Positions 49,500-59,854 of a DNA stretch of 64,000 nucleotides are shown one piece after another. Source of the stretch: Micropterix aruncella (taxonomy: Eukaryota > Arthropoda > Insecta > Lepidoptera > Micropterigidae); assembly GCA_944548615.1 (NCBI GenBank), contig OX155952.1, positions 34,252,057 through 34,316,056 of the forward strand, given 5' to 3'. The notes under the pieces are model-generated. The model did not search any database and was not told where the DNA came from. It saw only the letters and a program-made list of their open reading frames with translations. The position numbers and the translations under genes were made by a program. Position 1 is the first letter of the stretch, and every line of letters starts with the position of its first letter.

Positions 49500-50230
49500 T
49501 ATATAAGGTATTAAATATATATATATATATATAAATAATAAATACAAACGGAGCTGCCATGGAATTCACCGACCGGAGTCGGGCCCATCATAATACTATT
49601 TTTTTTACACTTCTGGGGGGTGAGCAGTGGATTCCGGACTTACGAACCGGCTGTGGTAGGTTTAGGACAGCTGTCTTGCCACATGTGAGCGTTCACCTTG
49701 CCACCCATTCACTCCCCCTTCGAAGCCATAGAATTTGAGATGCGCAAATCGCAGTTTTAGATAATTTTTCTAAGAAAGAGTTGATTATTTTTCTGGAAAG
49801 GCCAAGATCTTTAAAGAGGTGAAATAGAGATTTAGCTGGCAGGCCACGAGCGCCAACTTCCACCGCGTGAAGGTGAACAGTGAAGCCGTTCCGGGTTACG
49901 GCATTTGCAAGATCATGGTATTTATTTAATTTGTACTCGTGGTCTTTTGGGATATTTGATTCCCATGGAACAGTTAATTCTACGATAAGAGCCACCTTCC
50001 GAGATAGAGAGTAAAGAGTTATATCTGGACGGAGGGCTGTGCATCCGAGACTTTCAGGGAATTTATACTGCTTAGAGACCGAATCAACCTCCAGAATCCA
50101 ATCTGTAGCTTTCTCGATTATTGAGAAAGGTTTTGTAGTTTTATGGTTTTGTAGTAGACTATTAATTGTAATAAATATACGAAAATTCAATGAACACTCG
50201 ATCCTTAATGTCATGTCTATTACATTCAAC
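49500..50230 (-). mobile_element. Retroelement 3' end with PD-(D/E)XK-like endonuclease domain
   Basis: Minus-strand frame ending at 49693 contains 'EKATDWILEVDSVSKQYKFP', 'RPDITLYSLSRKVALIVELT' followed by 'VPWE', 'HEYKLNKYHDL', and 'VEVGARGLPAKSL'. The order PD..., an acidic strand ending 'ELTVPWE', K..KY and a GARG turn fits restriction-like endonuclease domains found at the C-terminus of retroelements of the R2/NeSL kind. That assignment is tentative, and no RT is attached. A 3' untranslated region and a (TA)n tail (49517-49533) follow. The Met at 50295 lies within the CPR gene 2 promoter and is not meaningful. Confidence 0.62.
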
Positions 50231-50280
50231 TTTCGGACGATGCACGCCGAACTCTGTTTCAAAATCCTTCCAATGCACAT

Positions 50281-50317
50281 TATATAAACGCACACGGACG
50301 ATCCAAAGGCGCTCAGT
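50281..50317 (+). promoter_or_regulatory. TATA box and TCAGT initiator of CPR gene 2
   Basis: TATATAAA at 50281-50288 and the arthropod initiator TCAGT at 50313-50317, about 30 bp apart. The predicted leader is about 66 nt before the ATG at 50381. The promoter lies within 50 bp of the start of the preceding minus-strand retroelement fragment. Confidence 0.82.
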
Positions 50318-50380
50318 AAACTTTGACAGCTTGAAGTGACTAAAAGGTTTTTAGTGTACCTACAAAATTTCGGTTGTGAA

Positions 50381-50395
50381 ATGAACCTAATCTAT
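50381..50395 (+). CDS. CPR gene 2, exon 1 (coding part)
   Basis: Five codons (MNLIY) directly before donor GTGAGT at 50396. Chosen because it lies just downstream of a well-placed TATA/TCAGT pair, ends in phase 0 as exon 2 requires, and completes a signal peptide. Confidence 0.8.
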
Positions 50396-50540
50396 GTGAG
50401 TATGATTATTTGTACCATTTTTTCTTAACTAACCATAATACATGAATAGTTACATAATAAGTTGATAAATATGGTGAAGCTATCAGTGAAACTACTAACG
50501 TGAAGCAGCTTACATATAGATTAGAAGATTTCCTGAAATC

Positions 50541-50609
<69 letters not shown>

Positions 50610-53600
50610 CACATTAAATCAAAACTATGAATAGCCTGGTATGCTCTAAATAGAATTGTCAACTGATGTTTTAACGATTTCTCGTAAAGGATGTTTTAAC
50701 GATTTCTCGTGAAGTGAGCGCAGAAGACTTGGACAAAACAGTCCACAGTCAAGCTCCGCCACATGCCCGTAAGAGGACAACGCCTTATCCTCGAGATAAC
50801 CATGTACCTATGTCACCCAGCGGGCTTACACTCACGCGCTTACTTCCAATTGCGACCAGATTAATCCGGTCTCTCGATTGGTTACGAGTTCGAGGTCGCT
50901 TGCGCGGTCCTCTCCCTTACGAAGCGGTGAAACGGTGTAAACCGAATCTATCGCGGACCACGGCATCCTTTGCCTGGCTGTTCACCCAGGATGGGGTAGC
51001 CGATGGTCGTTTCAAGAGCAGTCGCCGTAAGGTCCGCAACCACCCCCGCTCTATAGGAAACAGTACTGCTTCCAGACTCCCCCGACTGTTAGTCAGAGTG
51101 CCCAATCGATTGGCTTACGCCGCACGGTGCGCAGACCTTCCTGGAGCGCCATAAGTATGAGTCTAAGGGGAAACTAGCTTTAAGGCCAGAGTCCTGCCCG
51201 GGCTCGCACTTCATGCGTGGAAGCCGCCGGATGGGTGTTGACCCGTGAGTGTGACCAACCCTGAACAGAATGAGTCTTCGTGGCCAACTCAGCAAGGGCC
51301 CATTAGCTCCTCCTGGTGTGCTCTATCAAATATCAGGAACTTAATGAACGCGAATTGCATTCTCGATGGGTTACATCTGCGCTATGGTATCCTACTATTG
51401 GGTACTGCAGCGCACATCGAAGATATAAATTGCAAAATATGAGCCATACGTGCAAGAGTGAGTGTTGGTCCATGGCTGTCAGGCCGACAACACATACAAA
51501 ACTAGGGATATTGACCGTTTATGCAATTCTTAACAAAGAAACTCTTATTTTTACTGCAATAAAAGCTCGGCAAGTTCTCCAAGTTTAGCAGGAGCTCAAC
51601 AAGGAAATTTATCGGTATGACGCAAGGATCAAATCCAGGATGCAAAATAGATTAAAATTCTTCAATTAAAAAAGAAAATAATACCTTAAAGTGCACTCTG
51701 AAGAGTGTGATTTTGTGATACTCTTAAATACTGCGAGCATTACGTTTTACCTATTAATCGAAATGCTCACCAAAATCAACTGTCGAATTTGCCAGATAGG
51801 CAGTTGGTACCCACTATGACAAATGCTGAATTTTACAAAAAGCAAAATACACTAAATTTTCATAAAGTTAACTAGCCAATCTAACACATAGTTTTAGAGA
51901 GCATAGTCTATATATTTTTCAATCTATTTAAAATTACCATAATAACTATATCTATCTGCGATATTGAATTTAAAGAACATGTAACTGAGATCTATTCGTC
52001 TATTTTAATAAAATTTGAAATATACGCAATTGAAGAATATATTCGTATTAAATTAATTAGAATATATAAAGTTATATGCAATTATGTACATAGTTTATAA
52101 AAAAATTACAATATCCACGAATTGCATTTGTAGTCGATTTATGTGGGAAAAAAAATCATAACAAAAACCACTTTGAAATTCCTCGGGGCGCAAGTAAAAC
52201 TCGCACTTGACCGGTTTTATTTAAACTGAACTGGTTTAAACTTAAACGAGAACTACTTATATTTTGTAGTCTTGATATTCTCTCCATAATATTACACATT
52301 TGTTATTTATTTCTTTGATAATGTCCTTATTTTAACACGACATGTTTATAACTAGGCGTCATAATAACATGCATCATGTTACATCCCTAATGATATGTTA
52401 CGGAGACAAATACGATAATAATGGAATGAATATTACAAAATAAACAGTAATTCATATATTAATGAGGACACTTCGTAGAATAAATTCCTAAATATTATTA
52501 TAAATAAATATCTAACAACATTGTTGATAAGTATAATAGGAATATGCATTTGGATTATATAATTTCATTTGCTAGCAATGCTAGTATAATTAAATATTTA
52601 TAGAAACTTTATTTTAAATGAATACTAGAGGCTCCGCCTGACACGTGTAAAATAACTATATTATGATAATACGAATATTAAAAAAAGTATACATCGGCCA
52701 ATTTTTCGATTCCTCTTTCGCTCTGTGAATTTACCTATATTACTTTTTAACATATTACGAGGAAAATGTATTTTGTAAATAATTATGAAGCCACTCTTCG
52801 TTACTTGTTTTTTTTTTAAATTTTGATATGCGTATATTCTGTGTTAATGTTTTTAGTAACAATCTTTCAATCTTTTTGTAGTTTCTGGCTATCCTCCATT
52901 TAGTGTTCGCCGCAGACGACGACGGTAGCTACAACCCTGGCAAATATGGAAACGATGGCCAGTACTCTGGCGGGGACGATGGACAATACCACCCTGATGA
53001 TGATGGAAAATATAGGCCAGGAGATGAGGGAAGATACTCCGGACAAGCTGATGGAATCGGTGGCGGTGGAAGCGGCACAGGTCGCAGCGGTGCTGGTCGT
53101 GAACGAGATGGCGGCACTGGTAATAGACGAGGTAAAGTATATGTTAATAACCTGATTTTCTCCAGAACAACACTTTCATACAATGAAAATAAATCGGTTT
53201 GTCATATTTTCTTGGTAGCGAATGGTTTCTTGGTAGCGAATGGTATCTGTAGCGAATGGTTTCTTGGTAGCAAATGGTTTCGTTCAGATTGGGCCATAGG
53301 ATCCATTTTGTTCTCGAATCGGCTCAACTCACGATTTAGCTCCTATCCAGAAGCCTCCTCGTGTAGAAGGCTACCCCGGGTAAGACTCTCGCGTCTCAGG
53401 CCTCACGGCTGGTGGACCGGATTAGCCTGGCGGTTTGTGCACCATTCGGTAATGCCATTCGTATGTGCACTCTGACTAATTGCTGAAGGAGTCTGGAGAC
53501 TTTGGAAATATACTGTCTCCTAAGCAGCGGGGGTGGATGTTGACCTGTCGTCAACCACTCTTGAAATAACCATTAGGCTACCTGATCCTGAATTCAGAGC

Positions 53601-56600
53601 CTGGCAAAAGATGCCTTTGGTCCGTGATAGATTCCAGCTGAATTACCGCTGAATTACGGCAGATCTTCTTCTACGCTTATCCCCCGGCTGAAAGAACGAT
53701 CACATATCATTATAGCAGCCTAGGATGACAGGTTCGCCCGTTGTAGTCGACATCACCCAACTTTCATATTTTCTTAGTGAAGCTCCGTGAAGCTTGGGCC
53801 TGTTGTTATTTTTGATCGGCTCAACTCATGGTTCGACTCCCGCCAGGTAGCCTTCTTGAAGATTGACTAAACTGGAAAAAACTCTTTGGACCTGTCACGG
53901 CTGTGTCGTCGACAGGTGGGTTTGAATGCAATCTGGGAGGACACCTCTGGCGATGTTGGGTGGTTTGCGCATCGTGCGGTGTTGCTAATCGACTGTGCAC
54001 CCCGGCGAATAACCGGGGAAGGCTGAAAACATACGTGGAAAACAGCGGGGGTGGTTGTTAACTTAATGTCAGCTATCTTTGAAATGATTCGTGAGCCACC
54101 CGATGAAATTGACGAGCAAAAATACGAACTGAATTACCGCTAACTTCTGTACTGTCTTTGAATCTCTGACCCGACTGGAGGACAGAGAAATCCGTCCAAA
54201 TCTGGTAGTGAAGGCGTGAGGTCGGCCTGCTTGGTTCACTTCCCAGTGCCTCGTTGTAAGGCACTGGACTCTCACGGGCTTGTTGGCATAGTTATATGGT
54301 GGACTGTGTCGTCCCTAATACTTTGCTTTCACTCCATGGAAGAAAGAATGGCAAATATCGTCATAACTTCCAGGAAAGGCGAATTCCCCCTGAGTAGTTG
54401 AGAACTTTAAAGTGTCATTTTTGGTTAAAAAATATTTTTTCACTGTTCATTTCACTTCATTCTATGCAACTTTCCTTCTACACAGAAAGCTAAAATTTAC
54501 TTTGTCCACCTTTGAGCCTTGAATGTGTTACATCTGTTGGAGACTTCGTCCAACATACTCACAACAAAAGAAGTAATTTCTATAGAATCGAAACCGCAAA
54601 TACGCTCAAATATACACGAGTCAACTGCAATTGAATTCCAACTAAATTCGGCATTTATCGCACACACAGCTGATGACTAATGTCATTTCTTCTGATCGAT
54701 ACGAATTGACACAGTTATTCTCCCCCACTCAGTGATTATTGCATCATACATATCATATAAAAAGCAGTACATTCGACACATATTTCATCATCCTCTGGCG
54801 ATCCTCGGCCACACATAGTTCACGCGACTACACATCATCATCATCCTCCAGTGAGCACACATCGCGATTACACCTCGTTATCAAGCAGTACCTACATTAT
54901 CCGCGATACCGATCTTCAAGCCTCACTCCGCGACTACACAACCACGACATCACCTCGAGCCCACACTACCTACACACCGGCGAAATATCAAACAAGGCGT
55001 TACAAACTGGCAACCGACACATACCTTCTGAATAAATGCTTCAACTTCAACAACAACGACTTTCAATACGGAGAAAACACATTGATGAGAACCACCCTTC
55101 ACTCACGGGAAATTGGAGTCTAGTGAAGGGTGGCCACCCTCACACATCCCTTGCGTAAATATAGGTGTAACTGAATTTTGGAACTAGAAAACTGTTTTTT
55201 TTCTACTTCAGGCTTATATTTTTGTAGACTTCTTTTTCAAAAATTATTCGACTTAATATCTGTCAAAAATGGGTTATTTGGTAAACAACAATATCAACAA
55301 TCCTTTTGGCGCTACACAAACTTGACCATGTATCAATTAATATTCTTGTATTTGTTTGTGGCACGGAGCAGCTCGTGCTTTGTGGGTAGCCCCCTCCAAA
55401 TAAGCCATAATATTATTGAATATTCCAAAGCTGTCAATAATCTTGCAATATTAAAATATAAATTTCTTTCATTTTAGTCACAAATGACACGGCCCAGTGG
55501 CATAGTGGCTAGGTCGCCTTATCTTACATTGTAAGGTCCCGGGTTCGATTCCCGGCTGGGTCACCATTTTCCGTTGGGATCTAATTAACGGAATCGCATT
55601 TTCAATTCTATCGATCGAATGCAATAACAAGACACACACACACATGTTACACACCCACACACACACATATAAACACGTAGGGTTGGTTGTAAGAGATTGT
55701 CATATGACAATAAACCCGCCTATTGTGAAGTGTCACAATAAAGAGTAGAAACAAACAAACAAACAAACAAATTCTCAATGGCTTTCATAGCCATTGAGAA
55801 TTTACATTTTGCGAACGAGAACGAAATACGGTTACAGAATTTCCTTCCAGTGTCAAATAAACCATAGCAACAACACTGCTGCTCCCAATGTTGGACTAAT
55901 TATAGTATTTGCTGTAGTAATTTTATCAGATGTATAAATTGGGGCGTTTATGAGAATTTTTAACTAGGGTAAATTTGATCCCCGTAATGACCACAGTATA
56001 TTTATTTCCATTACAACTAACCATTTGAGCAGGAATGACCAAGTACACTGAGAAAAATATTAGATTGATTCTTACACTACCATTTTTTTATTAAAGTTTT
56101 ATACAGAATAACGATATTTCAATCGTAATTATGTTTAATTACAGGGAATTTTGTTGAAACTCTATTACTCGTTTATATGTATCAACATTATCCTAAAGGT
56201 TAATACGAAAATAGCAGTATACTTTAGTTTCAACATGATTCACGTGTCCGACTATAACCGTATGTATACTACTATATGCTGTCATGTTAGAAGCAAAATC
56301 CCAAGGTCGCGACGTAATGAAATAACTCTGTTTTAACATTACTACACGGTTACTACCGTCACGCCAACACCGTTACGCGTCATGTTAATTTATACGTTTG
56401 TACCACAGTCCGAATTACATACGTAATCCTTGTTGAAACATGCGTATTTCCGTGTATTTTGTCATCGTTTTATTTTTCTCACTAGTATACATTAAACTAA
56501 TTTTAAGTTATTTACTCAATTTTAGAAAGAAATACAGTAAATTAACTGGTGATAAATAATATCAATTAATAAAAAAATATTATAATATAACAAATAACAA

Positions 56601-58556
56601 TCAACATAGTACATTGTTTTAAACTGGTAGGTACGATGTTGTTTTCTAATTATTCTACAATGTCGTTATTCGTATGTATAAATTTTGAGTTTCAGCAGTT
56701 ACACAAGGATGGATCTCTACATGGGTAGATCTCTCAAGGATGGCAACAGTAACAAACACATATAGCATTATGATATAAATTTGTCTTATTTTGAGCCTGG
56801 CTAGCTTCTGTGACTTGAGTAATTGTACTAGGAATAGCTATATCTCATGCTTATACTAAAGTTACAATTTATTACATGCGCTACAGAACGACCTGTCGTT
56901 TACATCTCAGAAGCTACTTCGCCGAAATCTGTGATTGCATCAGCCGCACCATCGCCAAGACCTGTCGTGTATGCATCAGCAGCACCCGCACCAAGACCTT
57001 TACCCACAACGAGGACTCCAGTAGTTCTTGTACCAACAAGGAATACTCCTACATCACCTAGTGGACCACAATTGGGGGATGCAGATCCTAATATAATTCA
57101 AATATTAAGACAGGAGAATGAAATCGACGTGGATGGATATCGATATCTGTAAGTTTATCAATAGGATTGGAATAAACATTACTTGGTAAATATTTTTGTA
57201 GGTTATCCAGATGCCAGTCAGACTTATCTATAATCAAAGGTTATTATTTTATTTGCCTTTATAGACAGATATCTATTATACAATCTTTTTTCACTTTACT
57301 CTTATTGCTTTACTCTGTAATGTTGGCACTTTTTATCCCGCATACCTACGCATTCTGGATATAATGTAAAGAGTTAGCTGCTCAGCTTAGAGAGAGAGAG
57401 TGAGTGCTGACAATCCTATGACCAGACGGGATGAGATAGAGGCCGATGGATGTCAAAAAAGGGATGGCTTGTCTTGTCTAGTTTCGCACCTCCACTTCCT
57501 CCGTTTTCCAACCTTATAATTTGAATTTTGGGAAATTCTTATACATATCTTTCTAAATTCTTAGGCCAGTAATTCTCCTAACTTTTGAGTTCCAAACTTG
57601 ATTTATTTCAGATATATACATGTTCAATCTACCAAAATATCCACCCCTGATTTGTCTTCCCCTCAACCCTTCAATTCCTCAAATATCCAAGATGGCAGGT
57701 GTTTACGCTATGAGGGTAACGTAACTCAAAACGGCAATTATAGCCATTATTTTATGACTGAACTATGTATATCAGCCTGTAATTGGTCCATCAGTCGAGT
57801 CGCTATGGGTCGCTTTGTTTCCCCAAATTTAGACAACCCTCAGCTACACTAGATCTTATACATACCCGGGGATTGTATTGTAATTACAGCCTTTACAGTC
57901 AGAGGCCGAGCTATAGCTCGGCCTCTGAATCATACTTTGGGTCGGTTTGAAGTTCATTTTTTATCGAATTTGTTTAGCATATTACTTATTGGATTTGCAA
58001 CGCCAAGAATTTGCTTATGGTAAGAATACTGAATTGGTGATCTGCTGATTTCTGGATTTTTTCTATATTGGATCGCGTGAATATGCCATTAGGTTTTCCA
58101 TATTGATTTATCCTTAGGACATAATTGAGATGTTTCATCATTGAGGTGCTCAATTCACTAGCGACGTGTATATGGTGGGGATGATGTAAAATCCAATTTG
58201 GTCTTATTTGTTTCCATATCTGATGTATGTCTAACAACCACAATAGTCTTCGATTTCAATACGCCCCAGTTATTTATCTTCCATTTCGCAGGTACGAAAC
58301 CGGCAACGAAATCCTAGCAGAAGAAGCGGGAAACCTTCAGAACCTCGGGACTGAAGATGAAGCTTTAAAGGTCAGCGGCTACTACCAATACGTTGGACCT
58401 GATGGAGTACTGTATAGAGTAGACTACACGGTGGATGAAGGTGGTTTCCAAGCTTCAGGAGCGCATTTACCTACACCTCCGCCAATACCTGAAGCAATTC
58501 TGAGATCTCTGGAGTACATAGCAGCAGAAGAAGCAAAGCGAAAGCAATCACCTTAA
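50381..58556 (+). CDS. RR-1 cuticular protein (CPR) gene 2, four coding exons, 263 aa
   Basis: Secreted cuticular protein with an R&R chitin-binding domain. Coding exons: 50381-50395, 52882-53131, 56887-57148, 58292-58556; GT/AG introns with phases 0, 1 and 2, all joining in frame. Residues 1-15 are a signal peptide ('[15 protein letters not shown]'). Residues 16-88 are acidic and Gly-rich with '[19 protein letters not shown]'-type repeats and a Gly/Ser/Arg linker. Residues 89-160 are Pro/Ala-rich ('[16 protein letters not shown]'). '[19 protein letters not shown]' leads into the R&R domain (about 174-235), with '[13 protein letters not shown]', '[16 protein letters not shown]' and 'DEGGF'. 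The C-terminus '[14 protein letters not shown]' is the classic ending of RR-1 proteins. Same architecture and strand as CPR gene 1, so the two are tandem paralogues. Introns contain seven or more repeats. Confidence 0.92.
50545..50607. repeat. (TA)n microsatellite
   Basis: About 55 bp of uninterrupted TA in intron 1 of CPR gene 2. Confidence 0.95.
50653..51311 (+). mobile_element. GC-rich retroposon family X, full-length copy
   Basis: Flanked by an imperfect duplication: 'cctggtatgctctaaata' (50635-50652) and 'cctggtgtgctctatcaaat' (from 51312). Starts 'gaattgtcaactgatg' and ends 'gggcccattagctcct'. Near the 5' end 'tgttttaacgatttctcgt' is duplicated. Same open frame as the other full copies. 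Lies in intron 1 of CPR gene 2. Confidence 0.8.
51315..51665 (+). pseudogene. LINE post-RT fragment
   Basis: '[20 protein letters not shown]' and '[16 protein letters not shown]' correspond to 'ISKIRNIMEEREVIGAYYAL' and 'RYGILLWGNSINITDI' of the 35-37 kb LINE, followed by stops and a diverged 'LGILTVYAI'. Plus strand, inside CPR gene 2 intron 1; the retroposon X copy is inserted at or near its left end. Confidence 0.72.
51670..52880. other. CPR gene 2 intron 1, AT-rich part
   Basis: No element boundary recognised. A short 'actagaggctccgcctg' motif near 52624 resembles a common insect repeat, but its extent is unclear. Confidence 0.4.
52882..53131 (+). CDS. CPR gene 2, exon 2
   Basis: Acceptor TTTTTGTAG ends at 52881; donor GTAAAG begins at 53132. 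Encodes the rest of the signal peptide and the acidic Gly/Tyr-rich region. Ends with one base of a Glu codon (phase 1), which exon 3 completes. Confidence 0.88.
53292..53765 (-). mobile_element. GC-rich retroposon family copy (subfamily intermediate)
   Basis: Minus-oriented. 5' end at about 53760 ('gactacaacgggcgaacctg' in its sense), 3' end at about 53292 ('ggatcctatggccc'). Contains the 'tgtgcactctgactaatt' and 'ctgtctcctaagcagcgggg' blocks typical of family X. In intron 2 of CPR gene 2, next to a second copy. Confidence 0.65.
53797..54405 (-). mobile_element. GC-rich retroposon family, subfamily Y copy
   Basis: Minus-oriented, 5' end near 54405 and 3' end near 53797. Contains in complement 'ccttacaacgaggcactggg', 'atttggacggatttctctgt' and 'ccccggttattcgccggggt'. 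This uninterrupted copy shows how the split copy at 17484-18735 would read without its insertion. Confidence 0.68.
54535..55143 (+). mobile_element. Solo LTR, BEL/Pao-like
   Basis: Bounded by the 5-bp repeat ACATC (54530-54534 and 55144-55148). Starts with the hairpin 'TGTTGGAGACTTCGTCCAAC' + A, a short inverted repeat at the LTR start seen in BEL/Pao elements. It contains a TATA box (about 54756, TATAAAAA) and AATAAA (55031-55036), i.e. promoter and polyadenylation signals in the right order. The right end reads CACCCTCAC rather than a standard ..CA, so the exact edge is uncertain by 1-2 bp. No second LTR or internal region is present. Lies in intron 2 of CPR gene 2. Confidence 0.68.
55491..55770 (+). 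mobile_element. tRNA-derived SINE with (AAAC)n tail
   Basis: The 5' part (55491-55565) is tRNA-like: 7-bp acceptor stem GGCCCAG/CTGGGTC, A-box-like 'tggcatagtggctagg', and a perfect T-arm CCGGG-TTCGATT-CCCGG containing the B box. The anticodon stem CCTTA/TAAGG encloses a 10-nt loop, so it is not a functional tRNA. A ~150-bp body with CA repeats (55635-55672) follows, then 'cacaataaagagtag' and an (AAAC)n tail. In intron 2 of CPR gene 2. Confidence 0.78.
55772..55802. repeat. Perfect 13-bp-stem hairpin
   Basis: 'attctcaatggct' and its exact complement are separated by 5 nt (ttcat). It immediately follows the SINE tail. A possible cruciform or short RNA hairpin; no known function. Confidence 0.85.
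55803..56886. other. CPR gene 2 intron 2, right part
   Basis: AT-rich, no element recognised. The acceptor 'ttacatgcgctacag' of exon 3 ends at 56886. Confidence 0.5.
56887..57148 (+). CDS. CPR gene 2, exon 3 (Pro/Ala-rich spacer)
   Basis: Begins after CTACAG, completing a Glu codon with exon 2, and ends before donor GTAAGT (57149). Encodes a low-complexity linker with tandem '[20 protein letters not shown]' and then '[15 protein letters not shown]'. The upstream Met at 56847 is intronic. Confidence 0.9.
57770..58258 (-). mobile_element. Penelope family-2 fragment with inverted tail
   Basis: Minus-strand, decayed. 'tacatacccggggattgtat', 'tactttgggtcggtttgaag' and 'gaatttgtttagcatattac' match 39375-39480 of the family-2 palindrome ('tacacacccggggtttgcag' etc.). 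At the right end, 58215-58248 ('ctaacaaccacaatagtctt' + 'cgatttca') is the 34-bp tail in plus orientation, i.e. inverted relative to the fragment. Stops and indels destroy the frame. It ends only about 35 bp before exon 4 of CPR gene 2. Confidence 0.78.
58292..58556 (+). CDS. CPR gene 2, exon 4 (R&R domain)
   Basis: Acceptor CATTTCGCAG ends at 58291. Completes a split Leu codon and encodes '[19 protein letters not shown]', the '[20 protein letters not shown]' core and the RR-1 C-terminal '[12 protein letters not shown]', then stop. Confidence 0.94.
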
Positions 58557-58618
58557 ACACTATTTAAAAAAAATTGTTATGGCAAGAATTGATATAATGT
58601 TGAACTCTGTGCTTATTT

Positions 58619-58624
58619 ATTAAA
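58619..58624 (+). terminator. Possible polyadenylation signal of CPR gene 2
   Basis: ATTAAA, the commonest variant signal, 63 bp after the stop. No canonical AATAAA is closer. Confidence 0.45.
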
Positions 58625-58629
58625 TGAAT

Positions 58630-59190
58630 TTATGCAAGAAAATAACAAAATCTTTGAAGTATTTCATTTAGGACGTCAACTAGAATGATGTCATAAATTT
58701 AAATGGATTTTGTACAAACATAGGATTAATAACATAGCTAATGTTATTGTAAATGATAAAGATGACTGTGGCACAGTCATATGTATTAAATACAAATGGA
58801 AAGGAAACTAAAATGATATACGAGATACGTGAAATTCTGACAGAATTAAAAAATTGGTAACTATAATTGCTATCTGTGGCACCTATGAAATCATACAAAA
58901 AATCGTGAGATGTTTCTACTTAATGACCTATACGAAAACTACATTATTATCTCCTTCCGTTCTCACATTATAAATAATTTGTATTTAGTGATGACGAAAT
59001 GGGTGGGGATTTAACATGAAAGAAGCAGTGCCGGTGCCAAGCGGTAGTTAGAGCGAAACAGAAAGATCACGACAGAAAGATTTTTTCCATATTAAGACCA
59101 TTATTTATCTTGACTAAATATGATTTGTCTCTGGGATAAGTTATCAATAAATGTATGTAAATTAATACAGGATACAGAAAGAGGTGTTAG
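58630..59190. other. Unassigned AT-rich DNA
   Basis: Intergenic sequence downstream of CPR gene 2; nothing recognised. Confidence 0.45.
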
Positions 59191-59194
59191 ATAA

Positions 59195-59600
59195 AGCGCA
59201 GGAAAACGATAAAATAGACAGAAAAATAGAAAAAATACACCTAAAAAGAAAAACAACTAATAGAAGACGTAAAAGACAGAAGAGACCAAGAAGGGAAAGA
59301 GAAGCGAGAAGGAGGGAGAAGAGGAGGGTTGGTTATGTTAAAGGTTTTAAGTTTATGTGCTTAATTGAACAGCCTGGCCTTGAACGTGGTGATGCTGGGG
59401 GCTGTTCTGATATTATTCGGTAAAGGATTCCAGAGTCGTGCAACTTCTATGAAGCAGGAGTATCGGGAAAAAGTCGCTGCTGTCGCCAGGGATGGATAAC
59501 AGGTTATTGCTCTCTGATATAAGCGACGGCCGTGCGCCGATAGAAAGGTGAACCTTTCGTCCTGATAAAGCGCCACTCCATTCGCGAGAATTCTATATAT
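59195..59600 (-). pseudogene. LINE C-terminus and 3' UTR
   Basis: The minus-strand frame reads 'ARLWNPLPNNIRTAPSITTF', the conserved C-terminus of jockey/CR1-type LINE ORF2. The untranslated part (59195-59335) is purine-rich and matches 33290-33425; 'ggtaaaggattccagagtcg' matches 'ggtaaagcattccagagacg' at 33490. Same LINE family as 33113-34030. Confidence 0.78.
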
Positions 59601-59655
59601 GTACTATAGTAACATATTTTAAGCTTGACATTATAGAAACATACACTTCGACAAT

Positions 59656-59850
59656 TAATTTATTTTATTTATTTAGTTATTTATTTATTTATTTTTATTT
59701 AAGAACTAATTACTATAAAACATTGATTTTGCTTATAAAAATAACAGGAATCGAATGGCAAAACCTTAACCTTATGCTTATTTGATTATGTCACCCAACT
59801 GGGACTAGCCCGTTCTAGGGTGGACAGGACTCTAATTTTACAAAAAAATA
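59656..59850 (-). mobile_element. Retroposon 3' end with (TTTA)n tail
   Basis: 'ttatttatttatttattttt' followed by 'cacccaactgggactagccc' and 'gttctagggtgg', related to 26640-26820 and, in complement, to 20950-21105. Confidence 0.62.
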
Positions 59851-59854
59851 TGTA

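Noticed and set aside
54739..55123. Two overlapping open frames of about 90-98 codons rich in Ser/Thr/His
   Set aside because: They lie wholly inside the solo LTR downstream of its TATA box and show no domain.
55491..55565. A genuine tRNA gene
   Set aside because: Acceptor and T arms fold, but the anticodon stem encloses a 10-nt loop and the sequence continues into a SINE body and tail.
56847..56886. Met at 56847 as start of a separate gene
   Set aside because: A TACAG acceptor at 56886 joins in frame and phase with the exon ending at 53131, giving one continuous CPR protein.
57598..57852. Alternative CPR exon after the TTTCAG at 57606-57611
   Set aside because: The frame has no cuticle-like sequence, has no good donor, and overlaps the Penelope fragment.
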